From assembly GCA_002007465.1 (NCBI GenBank), contig LNAC01000338.1, forward strand, positions 364,233-428,232: DNA of 64,000 bases, in the 5' to 3' direction. This DNA is from Ailurus styani (Eukaryota > Chordata > Mammalia > Carnivora > Ailuridae). This document shows, piece by piece, positions 44,601-48,725 of the stretch. The position numbers and the translations under genes were made by a program. Positions within the stretch are counted from its first letter, which is position 1. Every line of letters begins with the position of its first letter. The notes beneath the pieces are model-generated. The model saw nothing but the letters and a program-made list of their open reading frames with translations. It was not told the origin of the DNA and searched no databases.

Positions 44601-47078
44601 TCTGCCTTCACTCAGATCATGACCAGAGTCCTGGGATCGAGCCCCATATCAGGCTCAGTAGGGAGCCTGATTCTTCCTCTCCCTCTGCCACTCCCCCTGC
44701 TTGTGTTCTCTTGCGCTCTGTCAAATAAAATTTTTGAAAGTAAATACACATAAAGAAGATTTATTTATCTCCTTGAGAGAAAATGGGCACACATGCATTG
44801 GGTGAGGGGAGAGAGGTGCCGAGGGAGAGGGAGAGAATCTTAAGCAGACTCCCCACTGGGCACAGAGCCTGACATGGGGCTCAATCTCACAACCATGAGA
44901 CCATGATCCAAGCCAAAAAATCAAGAGTTGGATGGATGCCCAATCGAATGAGCCACCCAGGTAGCCCTCAAAATGGGATTTTTGTATTAATAACAAGTTT
45001 ATTTAGGGCCTGAAATGTTCTCCTACAAATGCAAGCTATCAACCTATATAAAGCCTTTCCAGGAAAACTTATTTCAGTGCTACCCAGTAATGTCTCCAGA
45101 ATTAAGCTCATGTCAGGATTTCCACTCAACCAGTCTTCAGGGATCTAAAACTAGGGTTTGACAGTTTGCTCAGGGCAAAGAAACAGACAATAAATACTGG
45201 TGCCATTTTGCCTCAAAAATAGCCTGAGAGTCGACCATTTGAAGGTCAACTTTGAAACCATAATAGGGGAAGATGTCTTATAACCAAGAACTCTGTAATC
45301 TTCCAAGAAGAATTTTTCCACATATGCTTTGCTAAAACAAAACAAAACAAAACAAAACAAAAAAAACAAAACTCTGAAGGGAGAAGCACAGATTAGTGAC
45401 ATTAATTAATGACAATAATCTGTCAGACCACGATCCTAATTGGTTTCTGGACAACTAGCTCAGAGGAAAGCAAGGACAGTGAACCTTTTTCTCACACAAA
45501 TGTGCCAATGATCATACAGGTTACTGGGCAAGAGAATGTCGAGGCCCTCTCCTGGAAAAGTAACATTTCCTATTGATATTAGACCTATAACATCTGCTTA
45601 CACAAAAAGGATGGCACACTATTAAATCTAAACATTTACAGGGGCGCCTGGGTGGCTCAGTTGGTTAAGCATCTGCCTTCAGCTTGGGTCATGATCCCAA
45701 GGTCCTGGGATCGAGCCCCGCATCAGGATCCCTGGTCAGCAGGGAGCCTGCTTCTCCCTCTCCATCCACTCCCCCTGCTTGTGCACGTGCTCTGTTGAGT
45801 GAATAAAATCTTTAAATCTGGACACATATAAAGAGATCTTTGAGTTAAATTAATGGAGGCAAGCATCATGGTCCAGAAATATTTGTGACCAAGTCTACGT
45901 GACTGAGTCCAGGTAAATAACCCACTCACTTGCTGATATACTCCTTATAGACATCCATGAAAAAATTAAAAGCTCTACCAACTTTCTGACCATCCTTCCA
46001 GGAGAAATATAGATATACCATCCTCCACTAACTGCTGGACCTAAAGCACTAATCATCAAGGGGGTGAGTAGATAACGGCAAGGGCTGGCTCTCCCTTTTA
46101 AGCTGCTTCAGCTTTATCATGGGATGGCAGACAGCAAACACTTGAACTTAGGCTTCAGCTCAGGGTCCTGGTGCCAAGTTTTGGTGAAAGTATCTTATGC
46201 ACTGTTGAGGCTGTGAAATTTTTTTTTTTTTTAAGATTTTATTTATTTATTTAACAGAGAGACACAGAGAGAGAGGGATCACAAGCAGGGGGAGAGGGAG
46301 AAGCAGGCTCCCCACTGAGCAGGGAGCCCAATGCGGGGCTCCATCCCAGGACCCTGAAATCATAACCAGAGCCGAAGGCAGCCCCCAATGACTGAGCCAC
46401 TCAGGCGCCCTGGGGCTGTGAAATTCAATACTGCCAACGAAGGACTATTGGCCGTTGAGACTGCCATCACATATGCTCGCCTCTCACTCCACACTCCCTC
46501 CCGCCCCAACCGGCAGCAGCCTTCACGGGGCCACCAGGTAGTACATTTGCTGGTCCTTACCTGGCACATGCCAAAGCCACCAGAGCAGCAGCAGCATTTT
46601 CTTTCTGCTTATGTGGGATGTGTCGGCCTGTGTCCGAAGTGTCTTCTAGCCAAGAGCACAGCAAAGTTTCAATTCCATTGAGACAGTCAGCAGGCTCCTT
46701 GGTCAGGCTCAAAGGCTGGCAGTCGCGAAGGCAGTTCAATAGCACCTCAGCAGTTATGTTACAGAGAGAGGGGTCCGTTCTGCTCTGGGACTGAATAAGG
46801 GGGAAGACCAGCAGGAGCCCCATCCGAGATGTGAAGGGAGCTTGCTCGGGTTGCTGCAACAAGCCCTGGCGTTTGAGCAGAGCCAGTGTTTCTTCATCAC
46901 CCGAACTTTCTCTTTCATGCTGTTCTTCCAAGGCCAGCTGGCGCTGGGCATTCCACAGTCCGCGCAAGGCATTCAGGCGGTATTCCAGCAGGCGGGCATA
47001 GGCGTTGCTCTGATTCCCACAAACAGAGCGCAAACGTTCGGCTAATTCCGTCGGGTTCTTGGTCTCAAATGTTAAAAT
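1..47078 (-). CDS. HECTD4: HECTD4, 5'-proximal part: 18 spliced coding exons, both ends missing
   Basis: Eighteen exons, each bounded by AG and GT on the minus strand, join into 933 open codons. Intron phases agree at every junction (2,2,1,2,0,0,1,1,1,1,0,2,1,2,0,0,2). The product matches my memory of mammalian HECTD4, for example [18 protein letters not shown] in the last exon and [18 protein letters not shown] across an exon junction. HECTD4 is known as a probable E3 ubiquitin ligase of roughly 4,000 residues or more, whose C-terminal HECT domain takes ubiquitin from an E2 onto a cysteine. That domain is not in this window. What is present is the N-terminal scaffold: a helical start, a middle part rich in beta-propeller-like 'SDG-x-YFYW' and 'DGLYLYTT' strands, and a second helical part. 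ZZEF1 and MYCBP2 were considered as alternatives but fit less well from memory. The start codon lies upstream beyond 64000. Confidence 0.88.
104..1563 (-). other. HECTD4 intron between exons 17 and 18
   Basis: No SINE. About 540-640 resembles an antisense L1M 3' end (ATAATTGAGATATAAGATTG-like wording). 1195-1380 is a GC- and CpG-richer block discussed in the findings. The rest is unrecognised. Confidence 0.5.
1564..1688 (-). CDS. HECTD4: HECTD4 exon 17 of 18 (125 bp)
   Basis: Acceptor CTACCTAG/GAGC and donor GCAGAG/GTGAGG. Phase 0 in, phase 2 out. The peptide is [36 protein letters not shown] and ADREQ-R. No complete ATG-to-stop frame covers it, and it was recognised by protein similarity from memory and phase continuity. 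Confidence 0.9.
2585..2715 (-). repeat. MIR, antisense
   Basis: CTCTTCGCTGATTAGGAAAC, then TAAGGCAAGAGAAGTTA, the reversed MIR core. Confidence 0.55.
3581..3709 (-). CDS. HECTD4: HECTD4 exon 16 of 18 (129 bp)
   Basis: Acceptor TTGTATTAAAG/GCTG and donor GTACAG/GTAAAC. Symmetrical, phase 0. It encodes [36 protein letters not shown] and GETLKVQ. The DENDDSD run is a likely solvent-exposed acidic loop. A GT six bases inside the exon end (AAG/GTACAG) could act as an in-frame alternative donor removing two residues. Confidence 0.91.
4369..4489 (-). CDS. HECTD4: HECTD4 exon 15 of 18 (121 bp)
   Basis: Acceptor ACGTTTTAAAG/AC and donor GTGCCT/GTAAGTAA. Phase 2 in, phase 0 out. The peptide is [37 protein letters not shown] and STVP. 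The last exonic base is T, not G, but the GTAAGT donor is strong. Confidence 0.91.
5085..5190 (-). CDS. HECTD4: HECTD4 exon 14 of 18 (106 bp)
   Basis: Acceptor TCTGTATCAG/GAG and donor CATTACAG/GTGACA. Phase 1 in, phase 2 out. The peptide is [19 protein letters not shown] and [16 protein letters not shown], with an acidic EED cluster. The acceptor tract is weak in pyrimidines near the AG but the phase match is exact. Confidence 0.9.
5823..5893 (-). CDS. HECTD4: HECTD4 exon 13 of 18 (71 bp)
   Basis: A short exon with acceptor CTCCTTTCAG/CTC and donor ACGGAAG/GTGAGA. Phase 2 in, phase 1 out. It encodes [19 protein letters not shown] and LVLTE. The reading frame continues uninterrupted into the intron as a longer open frame, which has no significance. 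Confidence 0.9.
6310..6420 (-). mobile_element. L1M fragment, antisense
   Basis: GACATACAATAAAGTGCACA, followed by TTTGACATATGCATAGACCC and CATCACCACAATCAAAGG, matches the reversed L1M 3' end. Confidence 0.65.
6735..6915 (-). repeat. MIR, antisense
   Basis: GCCCACTTTACAGCTGAGGA, then CAAGCTAGTACGTGGCAGAG. Confidence 0.75.
7236..7381 (-). CDS. HECTD4: HECTD4 exon 12 of 18 (146 bp)
   Basis: Acceptor TGTTTCTGTAG/GTGG and donor GCCATCAG/GTAAT. Phase 0 in, phase 2 out. The peptide is [36 protein letters not shown] and [12 protein letters not shown]: alternating hydrophobic helices typical of a repeat scaffold. Confidence 0.92.
7767..7999 (-). CDS. HECTD4: HECTD4 exon 11 of 18 (233 bp)
   Basis: Acceptor CATTTTTTAG/AAG and donor CTTTCAG/GTAAAT. 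Phase 1 in, phase 0 out. It encodes [54 protein letters not shown] and [18 protein letters not shown], ending VFQ. From here on the protein is a regular helical (armadillo/HEAT-like) array. That is inference from leucine spacing. Confidence 0.93.
8215..8430 (-). repeat. MIR, antisense
   Basis: AAATGCTTTACATGCATTAC, TCAGAGAGGTTAAATAACTC and CTTAGGTCACACTGCTATTA: nearly full-length reversed MIR. Confidence 0.85.
9040..9575 (-). repeat. L2 LINE, antisense
   Basis: ATTCCAAGTGAGATGGGAAG, TGAGCAGAGGAGGGACAGAC, GGTTGCTGTGCAGAAACGAG and GACATCTGAGTGGAGGTGAA follow reversed L2 wording across 0.5 kb. Confidence 0.75.
9643..9822 (-). mobile_element. Carnivore SINE (SINEC), antisense to + strand
   Basis: Poly-T start, AAAGATTTATTT, GA-rich body and head CCACCCCGGCGCCCC at the right end. 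Confidence 0.9.
9855..9965 (-). mobile_element. L1M fragment, antisense
   Basis: AAAATTCACCCATTCTAAGT and CAGTTCAATGATTTTTAGTA are reversed L1M 3' UTR wording, as at 55.1 kb. Confidence 0.65.
10298..10614 (-). mobile_element. Two carnivore SINEs abutting, both minus
   Basis: 10327-10510 is a full-length SINE with head GAGCCACCCAGGCATCCC. 10511-10614 is the short tRNA-half variant (GTAGTCTCTACACCCAAGGT to CAGCCAGGCGCCCC). The first appears inserted at the tail of the second. Confidence 0.85.
10754..10925 (+). mobile_element. Carnivore SINE
   Basis: GTGCCTGGCTGGCTCAGTTG head, AATAAATAAAATC tail. Confidence 0.9.
12444..12635 (+). mobile_element. Carnivore SINE
   Basis: GGTGCCTGGGTGGCTCAGTT head and AAATAAATAAATAAATAAA tail. 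Confidence 0.92.
12794..12934 (-). CDS. HECTD4: HECTD4 exon 10 of 18 (141 bp)
   Basis: Acceptor TGCTCTTTTTGCAG/GC and donor CCCAAAG/GTGAGG. Phase 1 in and out, symmetrical. The peptide is [37 protein letters not shown] and [10 protein letters not shown]. '[15 protein letters not shown]' resembles the last strand of a repeat blade. Five cysteines or aromatic pairs make this the most structured-looking exon. Confidence 0.92.
13643..13756 (-). CDS. HECTD4: HECTD4 exon 9 of 18 (114 bp)
   Basis: The donor is GATTGG/GTAAGAA. Two acceptors are possible. A closer AG (CCTCTAG, exon end 13743) breaks the frame. The upstream AG in TTTGTTTCCAAAG (exon end 13756) keeps it, giving phase 1 in and out. The peptide is then [32 protein letters not shown] and ALVPGLG, so exon 8 reads through as [14 protein letters not shown] chose the frame-keeping acceptor. 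Confidence 0.86.
13921..14099 (+). mobile_element. Carnivore SINE, diverged head
   Basis: GGTAGCTCAGTTGGCTAAGC, CT-rich body, AATAAATAAATC then A-run. Confidence 0.85.
14183..14374 (+). mobile_element. Carnivore SINE with 17-bp target-site duplication
   Basis: AAAATGGCAACTTTTGC just before it is matched at 16 of 17 positions by AAAATGGCACCTTTTGC just after it. Confidence 0.9.
14590..14805 (+). repeat. MIR
   Basis: GGGCTCTAGGCTTCTGGGTT, CTGAACCTCTGTTTCCTCAC, GAAGTACCTACCTTATATAG and GATTAAATGAATTAAAACAT. Confidence 0.85.
14926..15125 (+). mobile_element. Carnivore SINE, first of a stacked pair
   Basis: Flanked by AAACTGTACTTT on both sides (14914-14925 and 15126-15137). Confidence 0.92.
15138..15311 (+). 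mobile_element. Carnivore SINE, second of a stacked pair
   Basis: Head GGGATACCTGGGTGGCTTAG. Its right flank is a third AAACTGTACTTT (15312-15323). Confidence 0.92.
15850..16400 (+). mobile_element. Old L1 ORF2 3' fragment
   Basis: GGACAAAGGATTTGAAAAGA, ATGGCCAATAAACACAAGAA and TGGTGCAGCCACTTTGGAAA are classic L1 ORF2 end wording. Frame is lost at several places. Confidence 0.8.
16900..17025 (-). repeat. MIR, antisense
   Basis: GGGAAAACTGAGGCTCAGAG, then GTCCCTAAGGTAAGAAAGCT. Confidence 0.6.
17047..17139 (-). mobile_element. Short carnivore SINE variant
   Basis: TCTCTACACCCAATGTGGGG to GAGCCAGCCAGACACCC: the tRNA-half variant without the CT-rich body. Confidence 0.85.
17358..17543 (-). mobile_element. 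Carnivore SINE
   Basis: TATTTGACAGAGACACAACG to GAGCCACCCAGGCCACCCC. Confidence 0.9.
17563..17796 (-). mobile_element. Carnivore SINE with expanded (GA)n
   Basis: T-run, TTTATTTGACACAGAGAG, ~45 bp of pure GA, then GGCAGAGAGGCAGGCAGAGA body and CCATCCAGGCACCC head. Open frames over it are repeat-derived. Confidence 0.93.
17598..17643. repeat. (GA)n microsatellite
   Basis: About 22-23 perfect AG units inside the SINE body, likely variable in length. Confidence 0.9.
18132..18290 (-). CDS. HECTD4: HECTD4 exon 8 of 18 (159 bp)
   Basis: Acceptor CTTTCACCAG/CA and the near-consensus donor AAAAA/GTAAGT. Phase 1 in and out, so a symmetrical exon. It encodes [37 protein letters not shown] and [16 protein letters not shown]. 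The C-terminal half is glycine/serine-rich and probably a flexible loop. Confidence 0.91.
18810..18885. repeat. AT-rich low complexity
   Basis: Repeated ATATAATATATA wording around an A/T-only block. Confidence 0.8.
20077..20217. mobile_element. Short hAT-type DNA transposon relic
   Basis: Begins GGTTCTTAACCTTTTTTGGG and ends CAGTTGAGAACCCTTGC, imperfect inverted ends typical of small hAT-Charlie MER elements. Confidence 0.6.
20838..20952 (+). mobile_element. Short carnivore SINE variant
   Basis: GGGACACCTGCCTGGCTCAG, GTGAGTTCAAGCCCCACACT, then A-rich tail. Confidence 0.85.
21015..21472 (+). mobile_element. L1M 3' end next to exon 7
   Basis: Ends with GGGGCAGGAGGGTTATGGGA, TCAATTTTGCTATGAACCCA and AATAAAGTCTTAAAAG, an L1M terminus. 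It stops about 60 bp from the exon 7 donor. Confidence 0.7.
21533..21725 (-). CDS. HECTD4: HECTD4 exon 7 of 18 (193 bp)
   Basis: Acceptor CTTTACTAG/GTTG and donor AAGCGG/GTATGC. Phase 0 in, phase 1 out. The peptide begins [18 protein letters not shown] and continues through a basic, serine-rich helix ([18 protein letters not shown]) to [12 protein letters not shown]. It follows a 12.75-kb intron, the longest one wholly inside the window. An L1M 3' end stops only about 60 bp downstream of its donor. Confidence 0.91.
23530..23850 (+). repeat. L2 LINE
   Basis: AGAGACCTTCCTGATTACCA through CAGCAATAAATACTTGATGT and GCTGAATAAATAAA, an L2 3' end. 23340-23425 upstream looks like a second, antisense L2 end. 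Confidence 0.75.
24545..25160 (+). repeat. L2 LINE
   Basis: TGCAGGGGCTTCCCAACACA, GCCCACATGGTCCATCCTCC, TCAGCTCCAATGTCCTTCCT and GATGTGAGCTCCTTTAAAAC. A ~110-bp unrelated piece (24780-24890, CAGTTTGCTC... AACTGGGGTAGTTGGTCATC) interrupts it. Confidence 0.75.
25984..26175 (+). mobile_element. Carnivore SINE with target-site duplication
   Basis: AAATCATTTTGAG before and AAATCATTTGAG after, full-length body. Confidence 0.92.
26384..26565 (+). mobile_element. Carnivore SINE
   Basis: GGGTGTCTGGGTGGCTCAGT head, CTCTCTCTCCCTCTCCCCCC body. Confidence 0.9.
26640..26815 (+). repeat. L2 LINE
   Basis: TGGAATAAAATCCAAATACT, then ACAAGGCCCTACATGAAATG and TACCTATCTGACCTTACCCA. Confidence 0.7.
26812..27020 (+). 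mobile_element. Two short carnivore SINE variants in tandem
   Basis: 26812-26910 lacks its head (GTGAGTTCAAGCCCCACACT) and 26913-27020 is complete (GGCGTCTGGCTGGCTCAGTT to an A13 tail). Confidence 0.8.
27436..27845 (+). mobile_element. L1M 3' end
   Basis: GACAACATGGATGGGCCTTG, GGTTGCCAGAGGCTGTGGGA and ATGAGGTGATGGATATTAAC, followed by an A/T-rich end, are typical of L1M 3' sequence. Confidence 0.75.
28296..28390 (+). mobile_element. Short carnivore SINE variant
   Basis: GGGGTGCCTGGCTGGCCCAG then CTTGGGGTCAGGAGTTTGAG. Confidence 0.85.
28425..28733 (+). mobile_element. Carnivore L1 3' UTR fragment
   Basis: Typical wording: CATAAGAGACTCTTAATCTC, GAGGGTTACTGGGGGGTGGG, ATGGACATTGGGGAGGGT, then an AATAAAAAATAAAAA tail. 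It carries the purine-rich G-tract characteristic of L1 3' UTRs. Confidence 0.8.
28769..28969 (-). mobile_element. Carnivore SINE
   Basis: (TTTA)n tail, GA-rich body, GAGCCATCCAGGTGCCCC head. Confidence 0.9.
28978..30240 (-). repeat. L2 LINE, antisense, split by a SINE
   Basis: AAACACCTACTGTGTGCCAA, GGTGCTGGGGACACAGCAGT, then after the SINE at 29222-29408 CAGCTGTGGCTAGAGCAGTG and related wording. The 3' limit is vague. Confidence 0.7.
29222..29408 (-). mobile_element. Carnivore SINE, tail decayed, inside an L2
   Basis: Body GGGGCAGAGGGAGAGAGAAT and head GAGCCAACCAGGTGCCCT. No clear poly-T remains. Confidence 0.85.
30570..30965 (-). mobile_element. Old L1 sequence, antisense
   Basis: TTTTTAATGGCTATACAGTG, then TAATCCAGATATTGCCACAC and TTTTAAAGCATATCTCAGAC (after removing the small L1 insertion) resemble reversed L1M sequence. 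Confidence 0.5.
30898..30966 (+). mobile_element. Very short carnivore L1 3' end with 9-bp target-site duplication
   Basis: TAAAGCATA at 30898-30906 is repeated at 30958-30966. The ~50 bp between read as the L1 3' UTR (GATTCACAGACCTGTACCCC) and its AATAAA-like tail. The flanks join into an older antisense L1 sequence (TTTTAAAGCATATCTCAGACATG), so this is a severely 5'-truncated insertion. Confidence 0.8.
32085..32200. repeat. T/G-rich low complexity
   Basis: Runs of TTTTG, TTTTTTTG and GGGTT. The long open frames on both strands here arise from this bias. Confidence 0.75.
33545..33720. mobile_element. Short DNA-transposon-like relic
   Basis: CACACGTGGCTACTGAGCAC and, after an AT-rich middle, TACATGTGGCTACAGACTAC: a common mammalian element with GTGGCTA ends. 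Family name uncertain. Confidence 0.55.
33745..34115 (+). repeat. L2 LINE
   Basis: CATTCCAGCCACTCTGGCCC, TTAGGGCCTTTGCGCCTGTG, AATACAAGCTCCATTAGAGC and GACAGTATCTACTGAATGCC. The plus-strand open frame at 33759-34064 is this L2. Confidence 0.75.
34478..34648 (-). CDS. HECTD4: HECTD4 exon 6 of 18 (171 bp)
   Basis: Acceptor TTTAATGTCCAG/GTG and donor CTCGTG/GTAAG flank a symmetrical 57-codon exon (phase 0 both ends). It encodes [18 protein letters not shown], then [18 protein letters not shown] and [18 protein letters not shown]. '[13 protein letters not shown]' is the clearest blade-like strand in the window. Confidence 0.92.
34960..35050 (+). repeat. L2 3' end
   Basis: AAGGACAGGGACTATATCTT and TTCAGTAAATATGGAAGGAA. 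Confidence 0.6.
35050..35135. repeat. Purine-rich (GA/GGAA) low complexity
   Basis: Almost pure A/G on the plus strand for ~80 bp. Confidence 0.8.
35913..36072 (+). mobile_element. Carnivore SINE with internal deletion
   Basis: GGGGCGCCTGGGTGACGGTT then GTGTCTGCCTTCAGCTCAGG and a 16-A tail. Confidence 0.9.
36100..36290 (-). repeat. L2 3' end, antisense
   Basis: AGCAGCTACTGTGTGCTTTG, then ACAGTGAATAAGACACAGTT and CTGTTCACCAGG. Confidence 0.65.
36330..36590 (+). repeat. MIR
   Basis: AACCATGGCTTCAAGTTCTT, CGGGAAAGTCCCATAACATG, CCTTGTCTGTAAGATAAAAC and GGGCCCAGCACAGAGACACT, with one short break near 36420-36460. Confidence 0.65.
36595..36770 (-). repeat. L2 3' end, antisense
   Basis: AATGCTAGGCACCATACTAC, AAAGATAGGCAAGACAGGTC and GGCATAGAGTGCTATG. 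Confidence 0.6.
37186..37324 (-). CDS. HECTD4: HECTD4 exon 5 of 18 (139 bp)
   Basis: Acceptor CTCTCTCTGCAG/AGG and donor CTTCAG/GTAAAA. Phase 2 in, phase 0 out. The peptide is [19 protein letters not shown], then [17 protein letters not shown] and [11 protein letters not shown]. Two overlapping AGs at the acceptor (CAGAG) were considered. The upstream one is required to keep the frame. Confidence 0.9.
37340..37372. repeat. (TAAA)n simple repeat in exon 5 acceptor region
   Basis: AATAATAATAAATAAATAAA-type run about 15 bp upstream (in gene direction) of exon 5. It gives a T-rich tract in the transcript. Confidence 0.85.
37997..38105 (-). CDS. HECTD4: HECTD4 exon 4 of 18 (109 bp)
   Basis: Acceptor CGATTTCAG/AT and donor CTCAG/GTCAGT. 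Phase 1 in, phase 2 out. It encodes [20 protein letters not shown] and [16 protein letters not shown]. The '[10 protein letters not shown]' strand followed by a glycine-rich turn is the repeating look of beta-propeller blades in this part of the protein. Confidence 0.9.
38490..38615 (+). repeat. MIR
   Basis: TTGACCTTGGGCCTTTTCGA, TTCTTCATCCATAAGATGAG and GATGGTTAAATGAGGTAACG. Confidence 0.75.
39265..39462 (-). mobile_element. Carnivore SINE with 18-bp target-site duplication
   Basis: AAAATAAGATTACTTTTT at 39247-39264 is repeated exactly at 39463-39480. Confidence 0.95.
39504..39709 (+). mobile_element. Carnivore SINE
   Basis: GGGCACCTGGGTGGCTCAGT head, 18-19 A tail. Confidence 0.93.
39791..40130 (+). 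mobile_element. SINE plus L1 3' end as one unit inside a 15-bp target-site duplication
   Basis: AAACTACTCCAAGGG occurs at 39791-39805 and again, identical, at 40116-40130. Between them are a full-length carnivore SINE (39806-39995, head to A-tail) and directly after it the last ~85 bp of a carnivore L1 3' UTR with its own A-rich tail (39996-40115). There is no duplication between the two parts. The arrangement fits one target-primed insertion that switched template from L1 RNA to SINE RNA. Confidence 0.8.
41366..41496 (-). CDS. HECTD4: HECTD4 exon 3 of 18 (131 bp)
   Basis: Acceptor TTTTAG/GCTC and donor AAAG/GTAAC flank 131 bp, phase 2 in and phase 1 out. The peptide reads [18 protein letters not shown], then [15 protein letters not shown] and a serine/asparagine-rich loop ([11 protein letters not shown]). 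The change from helix to glycine-rich loop and 'HIVSWGYE' looks like the entry into a beta-propeller-like region. That is inference from residue pattern only. Confidence 0.9.
42084..42173 (-). CDS. HECTD4: HECTD4 exon 2 of 18 (90 bp)
   Basis: Minus-strand acceptor TCTTTAG/GGG and donor TATAG/GTAAGC bound a 90-bp symmetrical exon (phase 2 in and out). It encodes [20 protein letters not shown] followed by [10 protein letters not shown], a short helical segment. Being a multiple of three, it could be skipped without a frameshift. It continues exactly in frame from LVALACA-R and into RLLLLEGG. Confidence 0.9.
42518..42631 (-). mobile_element. Truncated carnivore SINE
   Basis: Body and head only (CTGACTGAACCACCCAGGCA). 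The A-tail end is missing. Confidence 0.85.
42717..42812 (-). mobile_element. Short carnivore SINE variant
   Basis: AAGTCTACCCCTAGTGTGGT to GAGCCAGCCAGGAGCCCC. Confidence 0.85.
43265..43395 (+). repeat. MIR
   Basis: Wording such as GGAGTCAGGCCACTCACCAT and TGCTTCATCTGTCCAATAGT fits MIR core. Confidence 0.5.
43470..43815 (+). repeat. L2 LINE
   Basis: AATAAAATTCAAACTCCTTC, CCCTACAATGACCTGAGCCC, CAGTGCCTAGAAGAGTACCT and GTGAGCAGTAATTATTTAC. Confidence 0.75.
44324..44518 (+). mobile_element. Carnivore SINE
   Basis: GGGATGCCTGGGTGGTTCAG head. The tail decayed to AAATATTTTTTAAAAAAAA. Confidence 0.9.
44543..44983. mobile_element. SINE nested in a SINE, with outer duplication
   Basis: CAAAATGGGATTTTT (44543-44557 and 44969-44983) flanks a minus-strand SINE (body 44755-44968), whose tail holds a plus-strand SINE (44571-44745). 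AAGATTTA-like wording repeats at the inner borders. Confidence 0.85.
45337..45369. repeat. (CAAAA)n simple repeat
   Basis: Four to five AAAAC units followed by AAAAAAAC. Confidence 0.85.
45642..45822 (+). mobile_element. Carnivore SINE
   Basis: GGCGCCTGGGTGGCTCAGTT head, AATAAAATCTTT end. Confidence 0.92.
46219..46411 (-). mobile_element. Carnivore SINE near exon 1 donor
   Basis: Flanked by CTGTGAAATT on both sides (left ~46210, right ~46415). It lies about 150 bp downstream of exon 1. Confidence 0.92.
46561..47078 (-). CDS. HECTD4: HECTD4 exon 1 of 18 in this window (518 bp)
   Basis: This is the largest exon seen. It starts in phase 0 after a pyrimidine-rich acceptor (minus strand ...TTCTTCCCTTTAG) with [17 protein letters not shown] and ends in phase 2 at a CAG/GTAAG donor, giving codons 1-172 of the partial product. 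The protein is largely helical and charged: an arginine- and leucine-rich stretch ([18 protein letters not shown]), an acidic segment ([11 protein letters not shown]), then leucine-rich helices ending LVALACAR. There are several cysteines but no recognisable catalytic motif. Because it begins in phase 0 without an initiator Met in context, at least one exon with the true start must lie upstream. A methionine 15 codons in is not a likely start, because the frame continues 5' to the splice site and this sequence is conserved in my memory of the family. Confidence 0.92.
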
Positions 47079-48145
47079 CTAAAGGGAAGAAACAATAAAG
47101 AAGTTGGTATGTACAGTTTTCGCCACGGCTTTCATCTGTGGAAGTAAATATACCTGATGGTATCTAAAAACAGTCCACATAAGTCATCTTAATTGGGACC
47201 AAATATGAAAATATGTGCTGTAAAAGTCAGGTATTTGCTGGAGACTTTATTTTCATGGTGTTTCTGCTAGTGCTCCAATTAAAAGTAATATCAGACCTAA
47301 GTCAAAGAACCCAAATCATGAAAACAGTTAAGTATGGAAGTCGGAAATTAATTCAAGTAATTTATTCTAGAAAATGGAGGTACAGGTCCTTATTAAATGC
47401 TTTTGAGGTATAATGTAAGTCTCTAACTCCCATTATCAAGTGGACTGTAAGTGGAAAGAACAAAATTTCATCTTCAGAATCAAATATACCTACTCATAAG
47501 TGACTGATACTGTATTGTTCTTTGATTTTGAAGAACACTCCATTCTTACTACTGTTAATCCATTATTTCAATTGGTGACACGGTATAGATTTATTCAGTT
47601 CATACTGATTGAGGAAGCACTATTTTCTTACCAAAACACAATTACCAGGAGGCCTCTAGATTTTCAGCAGCTAGGAGAATAAAACCATTAAATCCTTAAT
47701 CCTAAGAAAGGAATCAACTATCAAGATAAAGAATTAAACCAACTTTATGATGCAAAAAGGATATGCACAGAACTTCAACTAGGTTAAAATGAACAGACTA
47801 TTGTAAGCAACCAAGGAGGGCACTCTAAGGGCAACCGCATTAAAACAGACTACCAGGCGCCAGGGGTATCTGGTTCTCAGTAGACCAGAAAGTCAGGGTG
47901 AGAAGAGGTTTGAAATAAAAGCAAAGAAAATTCTGTCACGTCATTGGCACTGACATTTTAAAAGGTTATAGATCACTTTATTTCTCTCGGAAACCTGCAA
48001 AATACTTTTACTACCTCAAACTTTGCCCTTAAAAACAGCCCAGTAAAACAAGAACTTCCAGAACAACGTAAATACTGTAACTGCCTTGCTTAGCTATACA
48101 TGCAAGTCAGTGAGCTGAAAAAACGTTCAGTTTAAACATATTCTG

Positions 48146-48243
48146 GGGTGCCTGGCTGGCTCAGTCAGTAGAGTGTGTGACTTGATCTCAGGGTCGTGAG
48201 TTCAAGCCCATGTTGGGTGTGAAGCCTATTTATAAATAAATAA
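48146..48243 (+). mobile_element. Short carnivore SINE variant
   Basis: GGGTGCCTGGCTGGCTCAGT, GTCGTGAGTTCAAGCCCATG. Confidence 0.88.
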
Positions 48244-48384
48244 TTCCAATTCAAAAAGTGTACTTCATTTATTTAAAAAAAAAAGTTCCACATTAAAAAA
48301 AAAAGGTAAGCAATTCAAATTTCAGTGCCAGCCTATCAGAAAAAACATCCAAATCCCATAAGATTTCAAACAACAACTTAGCAA

Positions 48385-48725
48385 TAAGAAGAAAAGAACC
48401 ATTGATATACACAACTTCAATGAGTCTCAGTGGCACTGAATTGAGGGAAAACAGCCAATTTCAAAACTTTGCATCTGTAGAATTCCATTTATAGGGCTTT
48501 CTGGAAAAAAGCAGAATAAAACTACAGTGATGGAGAAGAGATCAGTGATCGTCAGAGGTTAGGGGAATAGGCAGGGTAGGACTAATATAGCGATAGTATA
48601 TTTTTGGAATGAAAATGTTCCGTATCCTCGCAGTGGTGATGGGGGTGGGATATGAATCTACAGGTGTGTTAAATTCATAAAACAGTATGAATTTAGGAGT
48701 TTACCCTAAAAAGGCCCATTTAACT
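48385..48725 (+). mobile_element. L1M 3' end
   Basis: CAGTGATCGTCAGAGGTTAG, GAAAATGTTCCGTATCCTCG and AGGTGTGTTAAATTCATAAA match L1M 3' end wording. Confidence 0.65.

Larger units (their letters stand above)
42174..46560 (-). other. HECTD4 intron between exons 1 and 2 (4.4 kb)
   Basis: Repeat-rich: seven SINEs, a MIR and an L2. 43820-44320 and 44990-45640 are otherwise unrecognised. Confidence 0.6.

Noticed and set aside
46388..46681. Plus-strand 97-codon open frame
   Set aside because: Antisense shadow of HECTD4 exon 1 plus SINE sequence.
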